NCBI GenBank assembly: GCA_030697365.1 | Contig: JAUYQH010000109.1 | Location: 1-64,000, forward strand | Direction of reading: 5' to 3' | DNA: 64,000 nucleotides | From: Novosphingobium sp. | GTDB taxonomy: Bacteria > Pseudomonadota > Alphaproteobacteria > Sphingomonadales > Sphingomonadaceae | Shown here: positions 51,271-59,441 of the stretch, in pieces | Layout: each line of letters starts with the position of its first letter | Numbering within the stretch: the stretch's first letter is position 1 | Notes under the pieces: model-generated | Databases searched by the model: none | Told to the model about the DNA's origin: nothing | What the model saw: only the letters and a program-made list of their open reading frames with translations | Position numbers and translations under genes: made by a program

Positions 51271-52149
51271 CTATTCGGCCGCTTCCATTAGCTGTTCGCC
51301 GTAAGCCGGGTCGTCTTCGTTGCACAGCCGGTTGGTATCGGCCCACAGCCCCTCGGGCGGTACGGGGTCGATCCCCAGCTCCTCGCGAATGTCGGCGATT
51401 TGCCAGTCGGTCATCGCCCGCCAGTCGGCGAGCATGATCGGGTAGTTCCAGTTGCGGCCCTGGATCGCGCCCTGGTGTTCGGCTTCGAGATTGATCGCCA
51501 GCGCTTCGGGATAGTGCAGCGCGTCCTTGAGGATCGTCTTGGCCTTGAGGTACGCCGAGATGCGGCCGAAGAACCCGGCGAACTCGGGACAGAAGTACTT
51601 CGCTCGCGCGTGGAGGTTGGCGTTAAGTAAAGCCACTTCGCCCCCGTGGTTCGCGCCGAACCCGGTGACGATATGCTCGATGTCGTGAGTCAGCGCGATC
51701 TGGCGCAAGTAGAACGTCAGGTCGTTGACCACCTGGATCTCGCGATAGAACACGTCGAGCTCGTAGCCGCTGTTGACCATGAAGTCATAAAGCGCGGCAC
51801 CCAGCGTGCCGGGCGCACAGTCCTTTACCTCGTCCTTTTTGAAATCGGCCAGCGCCTTCTTGTCGCACCACTCGCGAAATCGCGGAAGCCGCGCCTTTTC
51901 TTCTTCGAACAATGCCAAGACTCTTGGAAAATCTTCGAGCATGATCAGGATCTGCGCGACCTCGGGAATATAGGCGGTGTTCGGCAAGTCGGGGCCGTTG
52001 CGGCGCAGCATTTCCTGCGCGATCAGGTTACGCAGCTCGCCGTTGTTGAGATACTTGGACGAACTGACCAGCACCGAGCTGGTCGTCTCGACCTTGCGGA
52101 TCGCGCCATTAAAATATTCGCGTTCGCCTTCGCCGACCTTGATTTCCAT
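51271..52149 (-). CDS. COQ4-like protein
   Basis: The 292-residue protein contains LRQIALTHDIEHIVTGFGAN, with His155, Asp156 and His159, followed by HGGEVALL with Glu171. This HDxxH-x11-E arrangement is the metal/substrate motif of COQ4, the ubiquinone-biosynthesis protein. The flanks differ from canonical Coq4, with a long N-terminal helical part and an acidic C-terminal tail. The ATG at 52149 is 5 nt after the amidohydrolase stop. Its role in a steroid island is unknown. Confidence 0.85.
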   Translation of the reverse strand: MEIKVGEGEREYFNGAIRKVETTSSVLVSSSKYLNNGELRNLIAQEMLRRNGPDLPNTAYIPEVAQILIMLEDFPRVLALFEEEKARLPRFREWCDKKALADFKKDEVKDCAPGTLGAALYDFMVNSGYELDVFYREIQVVNDLTFYLRQIALTHDIEHIVTGFGANHGGEVALLNANLHARAKYFCPEFAGFFGRISAYLKAKTILKDALHYPEALAINLEAEHQGAIQGRNWNYPIMLADWRAMTDWQIADIREELGIDPVPPEGLWADTNRLCNEDDPAYGEQLMEAAE

Positions 52150-52154
52150 CGCGC

Positions 52155-53903
52155 TCACTCCGCTGCTTCGAGGGCCAGGTCGGCCTGATCGTTGACCGGC
52201 GAGAGGAACTCGCCCGGCTTGGCTCCGGTATAGGCACCGTTCTCGAACGTCGGCACGCCGTTGACCATCGTCAGCCGCGTCGGCATCGCCTTGCGGGTGA
52301 AGCGCCAGGTCACGCCGCCCTTGCCGTCGGGCACGTCGTGCGCCTTCTCCATCTCGCGCCGCTGGACCTCGGCGAGGTTGAACACCGCGATGTCGGCGCG
52401 CTTGCCCGGCGCGATCACGCCGCGGTCGTGGAGGTAGAAATGCTCCGCTAGCTTGCCGGTCATCACGTGGACCGCTTCCTCGATCGTCATCGACTTGTCG
52501 TCGCGGACGTACTGGGTGAGCAGCAGCGCGTTCTCGCCCCCACCGCACAGCATCTGCAAGTGCGCACCGGCGTCGGAGATATTGCCGACCGTCTTGGGAT
52601 CGCGCATCAGCGCGATGGTCAGCTCCTCGTCCTTGGGGAACGGCGCCATGTGCACCGTCGACTTGGTCCCGTTGGCGAGAATCCAGTCGGCCATCGCATC
52701 GGCGCGGTGCTGGCCGCGCGAATCGGCGTATTCCTTGAGCGTGATTCCCAGCGGGCCGGCGCCGTTCTCGCTGTCGAGCAGATAGAGGTCCTGCGGGTTC
52801 TTGAGCGGCGAGTGGTCCCACGCCTGGGTGTCCCAGCTCTCCCGCGCCCGCGCCCGCCACTCGGGATCGGCGAGAATGCGCGCCTTGTCCTCGTGGGTGT
52901 CGGCCAGCACCACTTCGTGCCACACGTAGTCGTTCGACTGCGCGAAGATCAGCGATTTGACCAGGCTCAGCGTTGAGGTCGGCGAAACGTGCGCGACACC
53001 CGGCCAGATATCGACCCCGGCCTTGCGCATGCTTTCGACGCTCGCTTCCATCGCCGGGCGGATGCCTTGCTGAAAGCCGAGCGTCGGAACCGCGCCGGCG
53101 ACCTGGATCCGGATCTTGCGCCCCGTGAGCAGCTTTTCGAGCCGTTCCATGTTGGCCGGGCCGGTCATCCGCATGAAGGTATCGACGATCACCTGGTAGC
53201 AGGCGGCGGGATAGCGTTCGAGCACGTCGAACAGCGCCGAGAACTCGGCGTCGTCGGCGAGCAGCGAGGGCACCGCGCGGTCGCTGCCGTCGTGGTCGTG
53301 GAGGTTGTCGCTCATCCCCAGCGCGCCCGCGGTCATTGCGTCGTCGAGCAGCGCGCACATCTTCTCGATCTCTTCGGGCGTCGCGGCGCGGGTCCAGGCA
53401 TCGAGCCCCATCGCCGCGAGGCGGATCGCGATATGCCCGACATACGACGCGTAGTTGAGCGGCACCCGCACGTTCTTCTCGACCGAGGTGCGGTATTCGG
53501 ACCACGTGAGCCAGTCGAACGGCAGGTTCTGGAGGAACGGCTCCATCGGGATGTCCTCGAAGAACGAGAATATCCCGACCATTTCCTCCTGGACCTTCTT
53601 GTCGGGGTGGAGCGGCGCGGCGGTGAAGCCGCAGTTGCCCAGGATCATCGTCGTCGCGCCGTAGCCGGGCAGCGGGTCGAGGTCGGGCTGCCACCACATC
53701 GTCCCGTCGTAGTGGGTGTGGCTTTCGATGAACCCTGGCGAGACGTGGCAGCCGGCGGCATCGAACACGCGCTCGCCATCGCGCGTGGCGAGGCTGGGGC
53801 CGACTTCGACGATCATCCCGCCGGCGACGCGCACGTCGGCCTCAAATGCCGGCCCGCCGGTGCCATCGACCACAGTTCCGCCACGAATCAACATTCCGTC
53901 CAT
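52155..53903 (-). CDS. N-acyl-D-amino-acid deacylase-type amidohydrolase
   Basis: The 582-residue amidohydrolase-3 family protein has the HxH metal motif in SPGFIESHTHYDGTMWWQPD and SDAGAHLQMLCGGG near the C-terminal metal site. The N- and C-terminal beta-sandwich (MLIRGGTVVDGTG ... ANRADIAVFN-like) is typical. It probably hydrolyses amide or cyclic amide bonds, possibly of conjugated substrates (inference). GGAGAG precedes the ATG at 53903. It is coupled with the COQ4-like gene. Confidence 0.9.
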   Translation of the reverse strand: MDGMLIRGGTVVDGTGGPAFEADVRVAGGMIVEVGPSLATRDGERVFDAAGCHVSPGFIESHTHYDGTMWWQPDLDPLPGYGATTMILGNCGFTAAPLHPDKKVQEEMVGIFSFFEDIPMEPFLQNLPFDWLTWSEYRTSVEKNVRVPLNYASYVGHIAIRLAAMGLDAWTRAATPEEIEKMCALLDDAMTAGALGMSDNLHDHDGSDRAVPSLLADDAEFSALFDVLERYPAACYQVIVDTFMRMTGPANMERLEKLLTGRKIRIQVAGAVPTLGFQQGIRPAMEASVESMRKAGVDIWPGVAHVSPTSTLSLVKSLIFAQSNDYVWHEVVLADTHEDKARILADPEWRARARESWDTQAWDHSPLKNPQDLYLLDSENGAGPLGITLKEYADSRGQHRADAMADWILANGTKSTVHMAPFPKDEELTIALMRDPKTVGNISDAGAHLQMLCGGGENALLLTQYVRDDKSMTIEEAVHVMTGKLAEHFYLHDRGVIAPGKRADIAVFNLAEVQRREMEKAHDVPDGKGGVTWRFTRKAMPTRLTMVNGVPTFENGAYTGAKPGEFLSPVNDQADLALEAAE

Positions 53904-54056
53904 TGCATTCTCTCCTCGATGTGGCGGCGCCGAGTCCGATACTCGCGACTTTGAGCCGATGGTATGCCTCCCGCTCGGGCGGCTCCAGTTAGCCTTTGGA
54001 GAATGGCTCACCTCGCGTCATGATCGGGCTCACCTTATGGTCCGACTGGAGAGACG

Positions 54057-54803
54057 ATGCCCAATCACCCAGGCGGCCAGACCGCCAACCTGCTGGCCGC
54101 GTTGCGGCGCGCGCTGCGCGGAGAGGGCTGGACCATCCGGAAGCTCGCCGACAAGCTCGAAGTTGGCGAGGCGACGGTCAAGCGATGGCTGGCGGGAAAG
54201 GGGCTTGCGGTGCGGCAATTCGAGGCGCTGGCCGAGCTGGCTGACTTGTCGTTCGCCGAACTCGCCGAAGTCGCCGGTCGCCCGCAGCGCCACCTCGCGC
54301 AGGAACTCACGCTGGCGCAAGAAACCGCACTGAGCGAGGACAGCCTGCTTTCGTTCCTGTTCATGGCGATCGTCGGCGGCGAGACCTGGAACGAGTTTGC
54401 GGCCGATTTCGGGATTCCCGAAACCCAGATCGAGGCGGCGCTGGTCCGCCTCGAAAAGCTTGCGCTGATCGACCGGCTGCCCGGCGGGGGGGCGCGTTCG
54501 CTGGTCGATCGCACGATCCTGTGGCGCAAGACCCCGCTGCGCGCGCGGTTCGAGACAGCAATGAAGCCGCAGTTCCTGGCGATGGATTTCGCCGCGCTCG
54601 ACGCAGTCTATGCTTCCGAGGTACTCAAGCTGTCGAAGCGGGGCGCCGCCGCGCTCGCCGAGATGATCGAGCGCCACCGCCGCGAGGTCCACCGCCTCGC
54701 CGAAAGCGACCGCCGCGACAGCTTGCTGCCGCGCCGCTGGCACGCGGTGCTGTTCGCCGCGCGCCAGCTCGACACCAACGGCTTGAAGGAATCGATGCCA
54801 TGA
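54057..54803 (+). CDS. XRE-type HTH regulator
   Basis: The 248-residue protein has an N-terminal helix-turn-helix in TIRKLADKLEVGEATVKRWL, then a helical C-terminal region without recognised motif. GGAGAGACG precedes the ATG. It is divergent from the amidohydrolase/COQ4 operon and overlaps the next SDR by 4 nt. In the 153-nt divergent region there is only a weak palindrome CTCCA/TGGAG (53983-54001). It may control the neighbouring amidohydrolase operon (inference). Confidence 0.85.
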   Translation: MPNHPGGQTANLLAALRRALRGEGWTIRKLADKLEVGEATVKRWLAGKGLAVRQFEALAELADLSFAELAEVAGRPQRHLAQELTLAQETALSEDSLLSFLFMAIVGGETWNEFAADFGIPETQIEAALVRLEKLALIDRLPGGGARSLVDRTILWRKTPLRARFETAMKPQFLAMDFAALDAVYASEVLKLSKRGAAALAEMIERHRREVHRLAESDRRDSLLPRRWHAVLFAARQLDTNGLKESMP

Positions 54804-55594
54804 CGATACGACGTTTCACGCGCCGCTGCGCGGTGGTCACCGGCGGCGGCGACGGGATCGGCCGGGCGATGGCACGACGCTTCGCCGCCGAGGGCGCGGG
54901 CGTTATCGTTGCCGAGTTCGACCGTGATTCGGGCGAATCCGCCGCCGAGGAGTTCCGCGCGGGCGGCGGCGAGGCGCGCTTCGTCGCCACCGACGTCACC
55001 GACAAGGCCCAAGTCAACGCAATGATGGACGAGGCCGTGCGCGTGTTCGGCGGCGTGGATATCCTGGTCAACAACGCCTATCGCGGACAGGGCGTGGCGC
55101 GGTTCGAGAATAAATCGGACGACCTGTTCGAAACTGCGCTGGCAATGAACCTTTACGCCGCCAAATGGACCATGCAGGCCGCGCTTCCGCACATGAAGGC
55201 GCAAGGCTGGGGCCGGGTGATCAACATCGCCTCGCTCAACGGGGTCAACGCCCACATCGGCAGCGCCGAGTACAACGCCTCGAAGGAAGCGTTGCGCGCG
55301 CTGACCCGCACCGCCGCGCGCGAGTGGGCGGGGTGGGGAATCACCTGCAACCTAATCTGCCCCGCCGCGATGTCGGCGGCGACACGGCGGATGGTTGAAG
55401 CTCAGCCTGCGATGATCGCCGCAATCGAGGCCGCCAACCCGATGGGGCGGATGGGCGATCCCGATGCCGATATCGCCGGGGTCGCGGCCTTCCTTGCCAG
55501 CGACGACGCGCGCTACCTGACCGGCAACACCCTGTTCGCCGACGGCGGCGGGCACATCAACGGCGTGGCCTGGGCGCCCGATCTGGGCGAGTGA
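54800..55594 (+). CDS. SDR family oxidoreductase
   Basis: The 264-residue SDR has VTGGGDGIGRAMARRFAAEG, NNAYRGQG in place of NNAG, serine in NIASLNGVNA and YNASKEALRA. It ends LFADGGGHINGVAWAPDLGE. The start is an ATGA overlap with the HTH gene, an unusual SDR-regulator pairing. Confidence 0.92.
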   Translation: MTIRRFTRRCAVVTGGGDGIGRAMARRFAAEGAGVIVAEFDRDSGESAAEEFRAGGGEARFVATDVTDKAQVNAMMDEAVRVFGGVDILVNNAYRGQGVARFENKSDDLFETALAMNLYAAKWTMQAALPHMKAQGWGRVINIASLNGVNAHIGSAEYNASKEALRALTRTAAREWAGWGITCNLICPAAMSAATRRMVEAQPAMIAAIEAANPMGRMGDPDADIAGVAAFLASDDARYLTGNTLFADGGGHINGVAWAPDLGE

Positions 55595-55649
55595 CCGAGC
55601 GGCGGCGCTGCCCGGCCAATTCGCTGCCGACTCGCCGAATCAATGAATG

Positions 55650-55718
55650 TCAGCCAATCAGCGCGCCGACTAGGAACGGCAGCCCGATCACCCCGGCAAG
55701 ACCGAGTCGGCCCCACAT
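55650..55718 (-). CDS. Possible 22-residue hydrophobic peptide
   Basis: An ATG at 55716-55718 opens a 22-codon frame rich in Leu, Gly and Val (MWGRLGLAGVIGLPF), in phase-like continuation of the small membrane gene just upstream. It could be a separate peptide or the remnant of a longer second membrane segment. No strong ribosome site is seen. Confidence 0.25.
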   Translation of the reverse strand: MWGRLGLAGVIGLPFLVGALIG

Positions 55719-55730
55719 CGCGAGGCGCGG

Positions 55731-55940
55731 CTACTGGTGGTTCCACAAGCCGAGCGAGCCGAAAGCGCCGCACGCCCCAGCGCCGTCGATCCATATCCCG
55801 GCGAAGCCGATCAGCCCCAGCAGCCCGAGTATCCGGATGCCCTTCCCGGCGCGGGTCTTATCGACCGGATGCTTGAGCGCTGCCAATCCGGCGAGCCCGA
55901 TGAGACCGAGCAGGCCGACGAGGAGCACGATCAGTTCCAC
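55731..55940 (-). CDS. Small membrane protein with GLLGLIG repeats
   Basis: The 69-residue product starts at GTG (55938-55940) with GGAGG 9 nt upstream, a better site than many neighbours. It has two hydrophobic segments, LLVGLLGLIGLAGLAAL and ILGLLGLIGFAGIWI, each containing GLLGLIG, joined by a basic loop (HPVDKTRAGKG). It is not recognised. It lies 29 nt downstream of the amidase and is likely cotranscribed. Confidence 0.6.
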   Translation of the reverse strand: MELIVLLVGLLGLIGLAGLAALKHPVDKTRAGKGIRILGLLGLIGFAGIWIDGAGACGAFGSLGLWNHQ

Positions 55941-55969
55941 GGGTCAGTTCCTCCCAGTGCGCGGCCGGT

Positions 55970-57484
55970 TCAAGCGTGAGGGGGCCGTCGGCCGGCCCAT
56001 GGCGCGGCTTGCTCGAGCTGCCCGGCGAGCCGGAACAGCACGGCTTCGTCGCCATAGCGCGCGGTAAACATCGAGCCGATCGGCAGGCCTGACTTCGACA
56101 TCCCCAGCGGCACCGACATGCTCGGCTGTCCGGTCTGGTTGTAGAGCCCGGTCCACGGGGTGAACGGGGTGATCGCGCGGATAAACGCCTGGGGGTCTTG
56201 CGCAAGATCGATGATGCCGAGCGGGGGCGGGACCCATGCTATCGTCGGTGACAAGATCAGGTCGTAATCGGCCATGAATTGGGCGACCGTGATCGCCGCG
56301 GTCTGCAACACGTTGTTGGCGCGCGCCAACTCGGTCGCGGCGAACTTCAGCCCGAGGTCGTGGAAGAACATCGTCACCGGCTCGATCACGTCGAGGCTCA
56401 GCGGCACGCCTAGCGTCTTGGCGCGGTCGTCGAGATCGGCGGCAACCGAGGCGCCCATCAGCACGAACGAGGCCTGGCCGATCGCAGCGGCATCCACCTT
56501 TGGCCCAGATTCCTCGACGTGGTGCCCAAGGCTCTCGCACAGCTTGGCGGTGGCGCGCGCGGCGGCGAGGCATTGGGGATCGACCGGGGTCCCGCCCGGG
56601 GTGGTCAGCCACAGCGCGATCCGCAGCTTGCCGGGAGCGCGCGTGACTTCCTGAAGATAAGGGCGCTCGGGGGTCGGCGCGGAATAGCGCGAGCCGAGTT
56701 CGGGGCCATGGACCACGTCGAGCAGCGCGGCGCTGTCGCGCACGCTCCAGGTCACTGCGTGGTGCGCCGAAAGACCGCCCCAGCCCTCGGTGCGCAGCGG
56801 CCCCATCGGCACCCGCCCGCGGCTCGGCTTCAGGCCGAACAAGCCGCAGCACGACGCCGGAATGCGGATCGAGCCGCCGCCGTCGGTGGCATGCGCCGCG
56901 GGCAGCACGCCTGCGGCAACCGCGGCCGCCGCGCCGCCCGATGAGCCTCCCGCGATGTGCTCGATGTTCCAGGGATTGCGGGTCTTGCCGGTGGCGAGCG
57001 ATTCGGTGGTGCCAGTCAGGCCGAGCTCGGGCGTGGTGGTCTTGCCGAAGATCACCAGCCCGGCGCGCTCGTACCGGTTGACGATTTCCGAAGTCACGGT
57101 GGCGCGGTTGTCTTTGTAGAAGCGGCTGCCCTGGCCGGTGATTTCACCCGCGATATTGGTGTTGAGGTCCTTGATCAGCCACGGCACCCCGGTGAACGGA
57201 CCTTGCGGCAAACCGCGGCCGATCGCCGCGCGGGCGAGCGCGTAATGCTTGCGGGCGAGGAAGTTGTACTTCGGATTGGCCGCCTCGGTTCGCGCGATCG
57301 CCGCGTCGAGTAGCTCGCGCGGGCTGACTTCGCGCTTGCGGACGAGCCCGGCGAGGCCGAGCGCGTCGTAACCGGCCAGCGCGTCGGGTTTTCCGGGCAC
57401 CGTGGGCTTCTCCTTCGCCTCGACCGCACCGGTCGCCGCCAGTGCCGCTGCACCCGCCAGCACACCGCGCCGCGACAGGCTCAA
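55970..57484 (-). CDS. Tat-exported amidase-signature hydrolase
   Basis: The 504-residue protein starts at TTG (57482-57484), overlapping the Rieske stop as TTGA. The N-terminus LSLSRRGVLAGAAALAATGA is a twin-arginine signal. The catalytic triad is Lys105 (LIKDLN), Ser near 181-182 (GGSSGG) and Ser205 (GGGSIRIPA). It resembles 6-aminohexanoate cyclic dimer hydrolase and related amidases. Periplasmic amide hydrolysis, perhaps of amino-acid-conjugated steroids or bile acids, is an inference. Confidence 0.9.
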   Translation of the reverse strand: MSLSRRGVLAGAAALAATGAVEAKEKPTVPGKPDALAGYDALGLAGLVRKREVSPRELLDAAIARTEAANPKYNFLARKHYALARAAIGRGLPQGPFTGVPWLIKDLNTNIAGEITGQGSRFYKDNRATVTSEIVNRYERAGLVIFGKTTTPELGLTGTTESLATGKTRNPWNIEHIAGGSSGGAAAAVAAGVLPAAHATDGGGSIRIPASCCGLFGLKPSRGRVPMGPLRTEGWGGLSAHHAVTWSVRDSAALLDVVHGPELGSRYSAPTPERPYLQEVTRAPGKLRIALWLTTPGGTPVDPQCLAAARATAKLCESLGHHVEESGPKVDAAAIGQASFVLMGASVAADLDDRAKTLGVPLSLDVIEPVTMFFHDLGLKFAATELARANNVLQTAAITVAQFMADYDLILSPTIAWVPPPLGIIDLAQDPQAFIRAITPFTPWTGLYNQTGQPSMSVPLGMSKSGLPIGSMFTARYGDEAVLFRLAGQLEQAAPWAGRRPPHA

Positions 57485-58566
57485 GCCCCCTGCTCCACGT
57501 AGAACTTGGCGTATTCTTTGCGGAACTTCGGAATCGGCCCGTCGCCGTCGCAGATGATCGGGTTGGGCTCGAACTTCTGGCGGTCCCATACCACCTTGTC
57601 CTGGTCGAACTGCTTGCAGATGTCGCGGATCATCGCTCGCGCCAGTCCGCCCATCGGCCCCGCAGCTTGCGACTTGGGTTGGGTGAAAAGGAACCGCGCA
57701 TTGATCTGGTCGCGCTCGACCGGGGCCAGGCACGAGATCAAAAGCGTCTCTGAAATGCCGGTGAAGCGCGTCCAGCTTTGCCCCGGCCCCTTGGTGTCGA
57801 ACGCGATCGTGCCGTCGACCTCGCCCATCGGCGTGCCCATCTTGGCCTTGATCACCGCCGCGCGGCCGAACTCGTGGAACTTCAATTCGGCCTCGGGGAA
57901 GGTCGCGGTGCCGTGGATGTACTTGAAGTGCGCGAAGTCGACGCCGTTCTCGGCCATGTTCTGGAGACTGCCCCAAACGTTCCACTCGTGGATCTCGTAA
58001 TCGGTCCACTCGGGATCGCTGGCCTCGGGGTGCTCGAGCACCTCCCACGTCGGCGCGGCCTCGTGTGGGTGGTACCACATCCAGATCAGCCGGTTGGCCT
58101 CGGTCACGGGCCAGGTGCGGATGCACTTGCGCTTGACCTGCGGCGGGATCACCCGCGCGTAGGGGATGTCGGTCACCACCCCCGCGTCGCCGTCGTAGCG
58201 CCAGGCGTGGAACGGGCAGCGCAGCTGGTTGCCGTCGACAGTCCCGCCGTGGCCCATGTGCGCGCCGAGGTGCTTGCAATAAGCGTCGGTCATCCGGACC
58301 TTGCCGTCCATCCCACGCCAGATCGCCAGCTCGGTCGAGAAATGGCGCAGCGGCTTCACCACGCCCGGCTCGAGCTCGCTCGACAGCAGCACCGGGTACC
58401 ACCCGAAAGGAAATTCGCGCGGCAGGTTGCGCTCGTCGGGCGAGGGGCGGTTGGCGACTTCGGCCTTGCGCCAGTCGACCAGGTCCTGACCGCGCAGTTT
58501 CTCAAGCACTTGCCAGACCGCCACCGGGGGGACACGGGCGTCAAGGTGGTTGTCGATATCGGCCAT
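57481..58566 (-). CDS. kshA: Rieske oxygenase KshA-like (3-ketosteroid 9alpha-hydroxylase oxygenase)
   Basis: The 361-residue protein has Rieske ligands Cys97/His99 (YCKHLG) and Cys117/His120 (RCPFHAW). Mononuclear site residues Asn207, Asp210, His213 and His218 occur in NGVDFAHFKYIHG, the KshA-type pattern. KshA introduces the 9alpha-hydroxyl that triggers ring B opening. The ATG at 58566 is 6 nt after GGAGA; an ATG at 58572 is too close. It is in the ligase/amidohydrolase/amidase operon. Confidence 0.9.
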   Translation of the reverse strand: MADIDNHLDARVPPVAVWQVLEKLRGQDLVDWRKAEVANRPSPDERNLPREFPFGWYPVLLSSELEPGVVKPLRHFSTELAIWRGMDGKVRMTDAYCKHLGAHMGHGGTVDGNQLRCPFHAWRYDGDAGVVTDIPYARVIPPQVKRKCIRTWPVTEANRLIWMWYHPHEAAPTWEVLEHPEASDPEWTDYEIHEWNVWGSLQNMAENGVDFAHFKYIHGTATFPEAELKFHEFGRAAVIKAKMGTPMGEVDGTIAFDTKGPGQSWTRFTGISETLLISCLAPVERDQINARFLFTQPKSQAAGPMGGLARAMIRDICKQFDQDKVVWDRQKFEPNPIICDGDGPIPKFRKEYAKFYVEQGA

Positions 58567-58568
58567 CG

Positions 58569-59441
58569 TCATTCTCCGAGGTTGAACACTTTGCGCGCGT
58601 TCTCGCGCAGAAACTTGGGCCAGACTTCGTCCTTGAACGGAACGTGCTCCATGTCGCCGAATATCCGGTCGAGGCTCAGCCCCATCGGAAAATAGCCGGC
58701 GTAGATCACCTTGTCGGCGCCGCGGGTGTTGGCATAGTCGATGATCGCCTTGGGATAGTGCTTGGGGGCAAAGGCGCTGGTCGAATAATACAGGTTCGGC
58801 CACTTGAGCATCAGCTTGACCGCCAGCGCCTCCCACGGCTCGGCGCCATGGCGCATCACGATTTTGAGGTCGGAGAAGAACCAGCAGATCTCGTCGAGAT
58901 GCTCGACCTTCTGCGTCTCCATCGGGATGCGCGGGCCGGGGATACCGACGTTGAGCAGGATCGGAATCCCCAGCTCGGCGGCGCAGGTGTAGAGCGGGAA
59001 CATGTATTTGTGGTTGATCGCCACTTGCGGCAGCGTGCCGGACGGGAACACGCTGATCGCGCTGATCCCGACCTCGGCGTGGAGCCGCTTTATCCGGCGG
59101 ACCTCGTCGACCCCCTTGTTGGGATCGCACGGCACGTCGAAGAAGAATCGGTCGCCGTACTGTTCCTTGGCGCGCCGCGAAGTGGCGTTGTCGTTCCACC
59201 CGATCAACGCCTTTTCGATGTTGAAGCGGTCCATCTGCTCGACCGTCCACTTGACCAGATCGTCGCTCTTGCCGCTCTCGGGGATGTCCTTGAACATGTA
59301 TTGCGCGGGCATCTTGAACGATTCGAGCGACTGCGCGTCCTTGATCAGCGGACGGAAGCTGGCGAACCAGTCCGAGCGGTCCTCGCCCTCGGGGATGCCG
59401 AGCATGCAGTCGATGATCTTTATGTCCTTGGGTACTGGCAT
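58569..59441 (-). CDS. Amidohydrolase-2-fold protein without the usual HxH motif
   Basis: The 290-residue TIM-barrel protein has a late barrel strand with VMRHGAEPWEAL and ends with YFPMGLSLDRIFGDM. The first strand reads IIDCMLGIPEG rather than IDxHxH, and the usual C-terminal Asp is missing. It may be a metal-independent or altered hydrolase/decarboxylase. Start and stop overlap neighbours (TAATG with the ligase stop, ATGA near kshA). Confidence 0.85.
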   Translation of the reverse strand: MPVPKDIKIIDCMLGIPEGEDRSDWFASFRPLIKDAQSLESFKMPAQYMFKDIPESGKSDDLVKWTVEQMDRFNIEKALIGWNDNATSRRAKEQYGDRFFFDVPCDPNKGVDEVRRIKRLHAEVGISAISVFPSGTLPQVAINHKYMFPLYTCAAELGIPILLNVGIPGPRIPMETQKVEHLDEICWFFSDLKIVMRHGAEPWEALAVKLMLKWPNLYYSTSAFAPKHYPKAIIDYANTRGADKVIYAGYFPMGLSLDRIFGDMEHVPFKDEVWPKFLRENARKVFNLGE

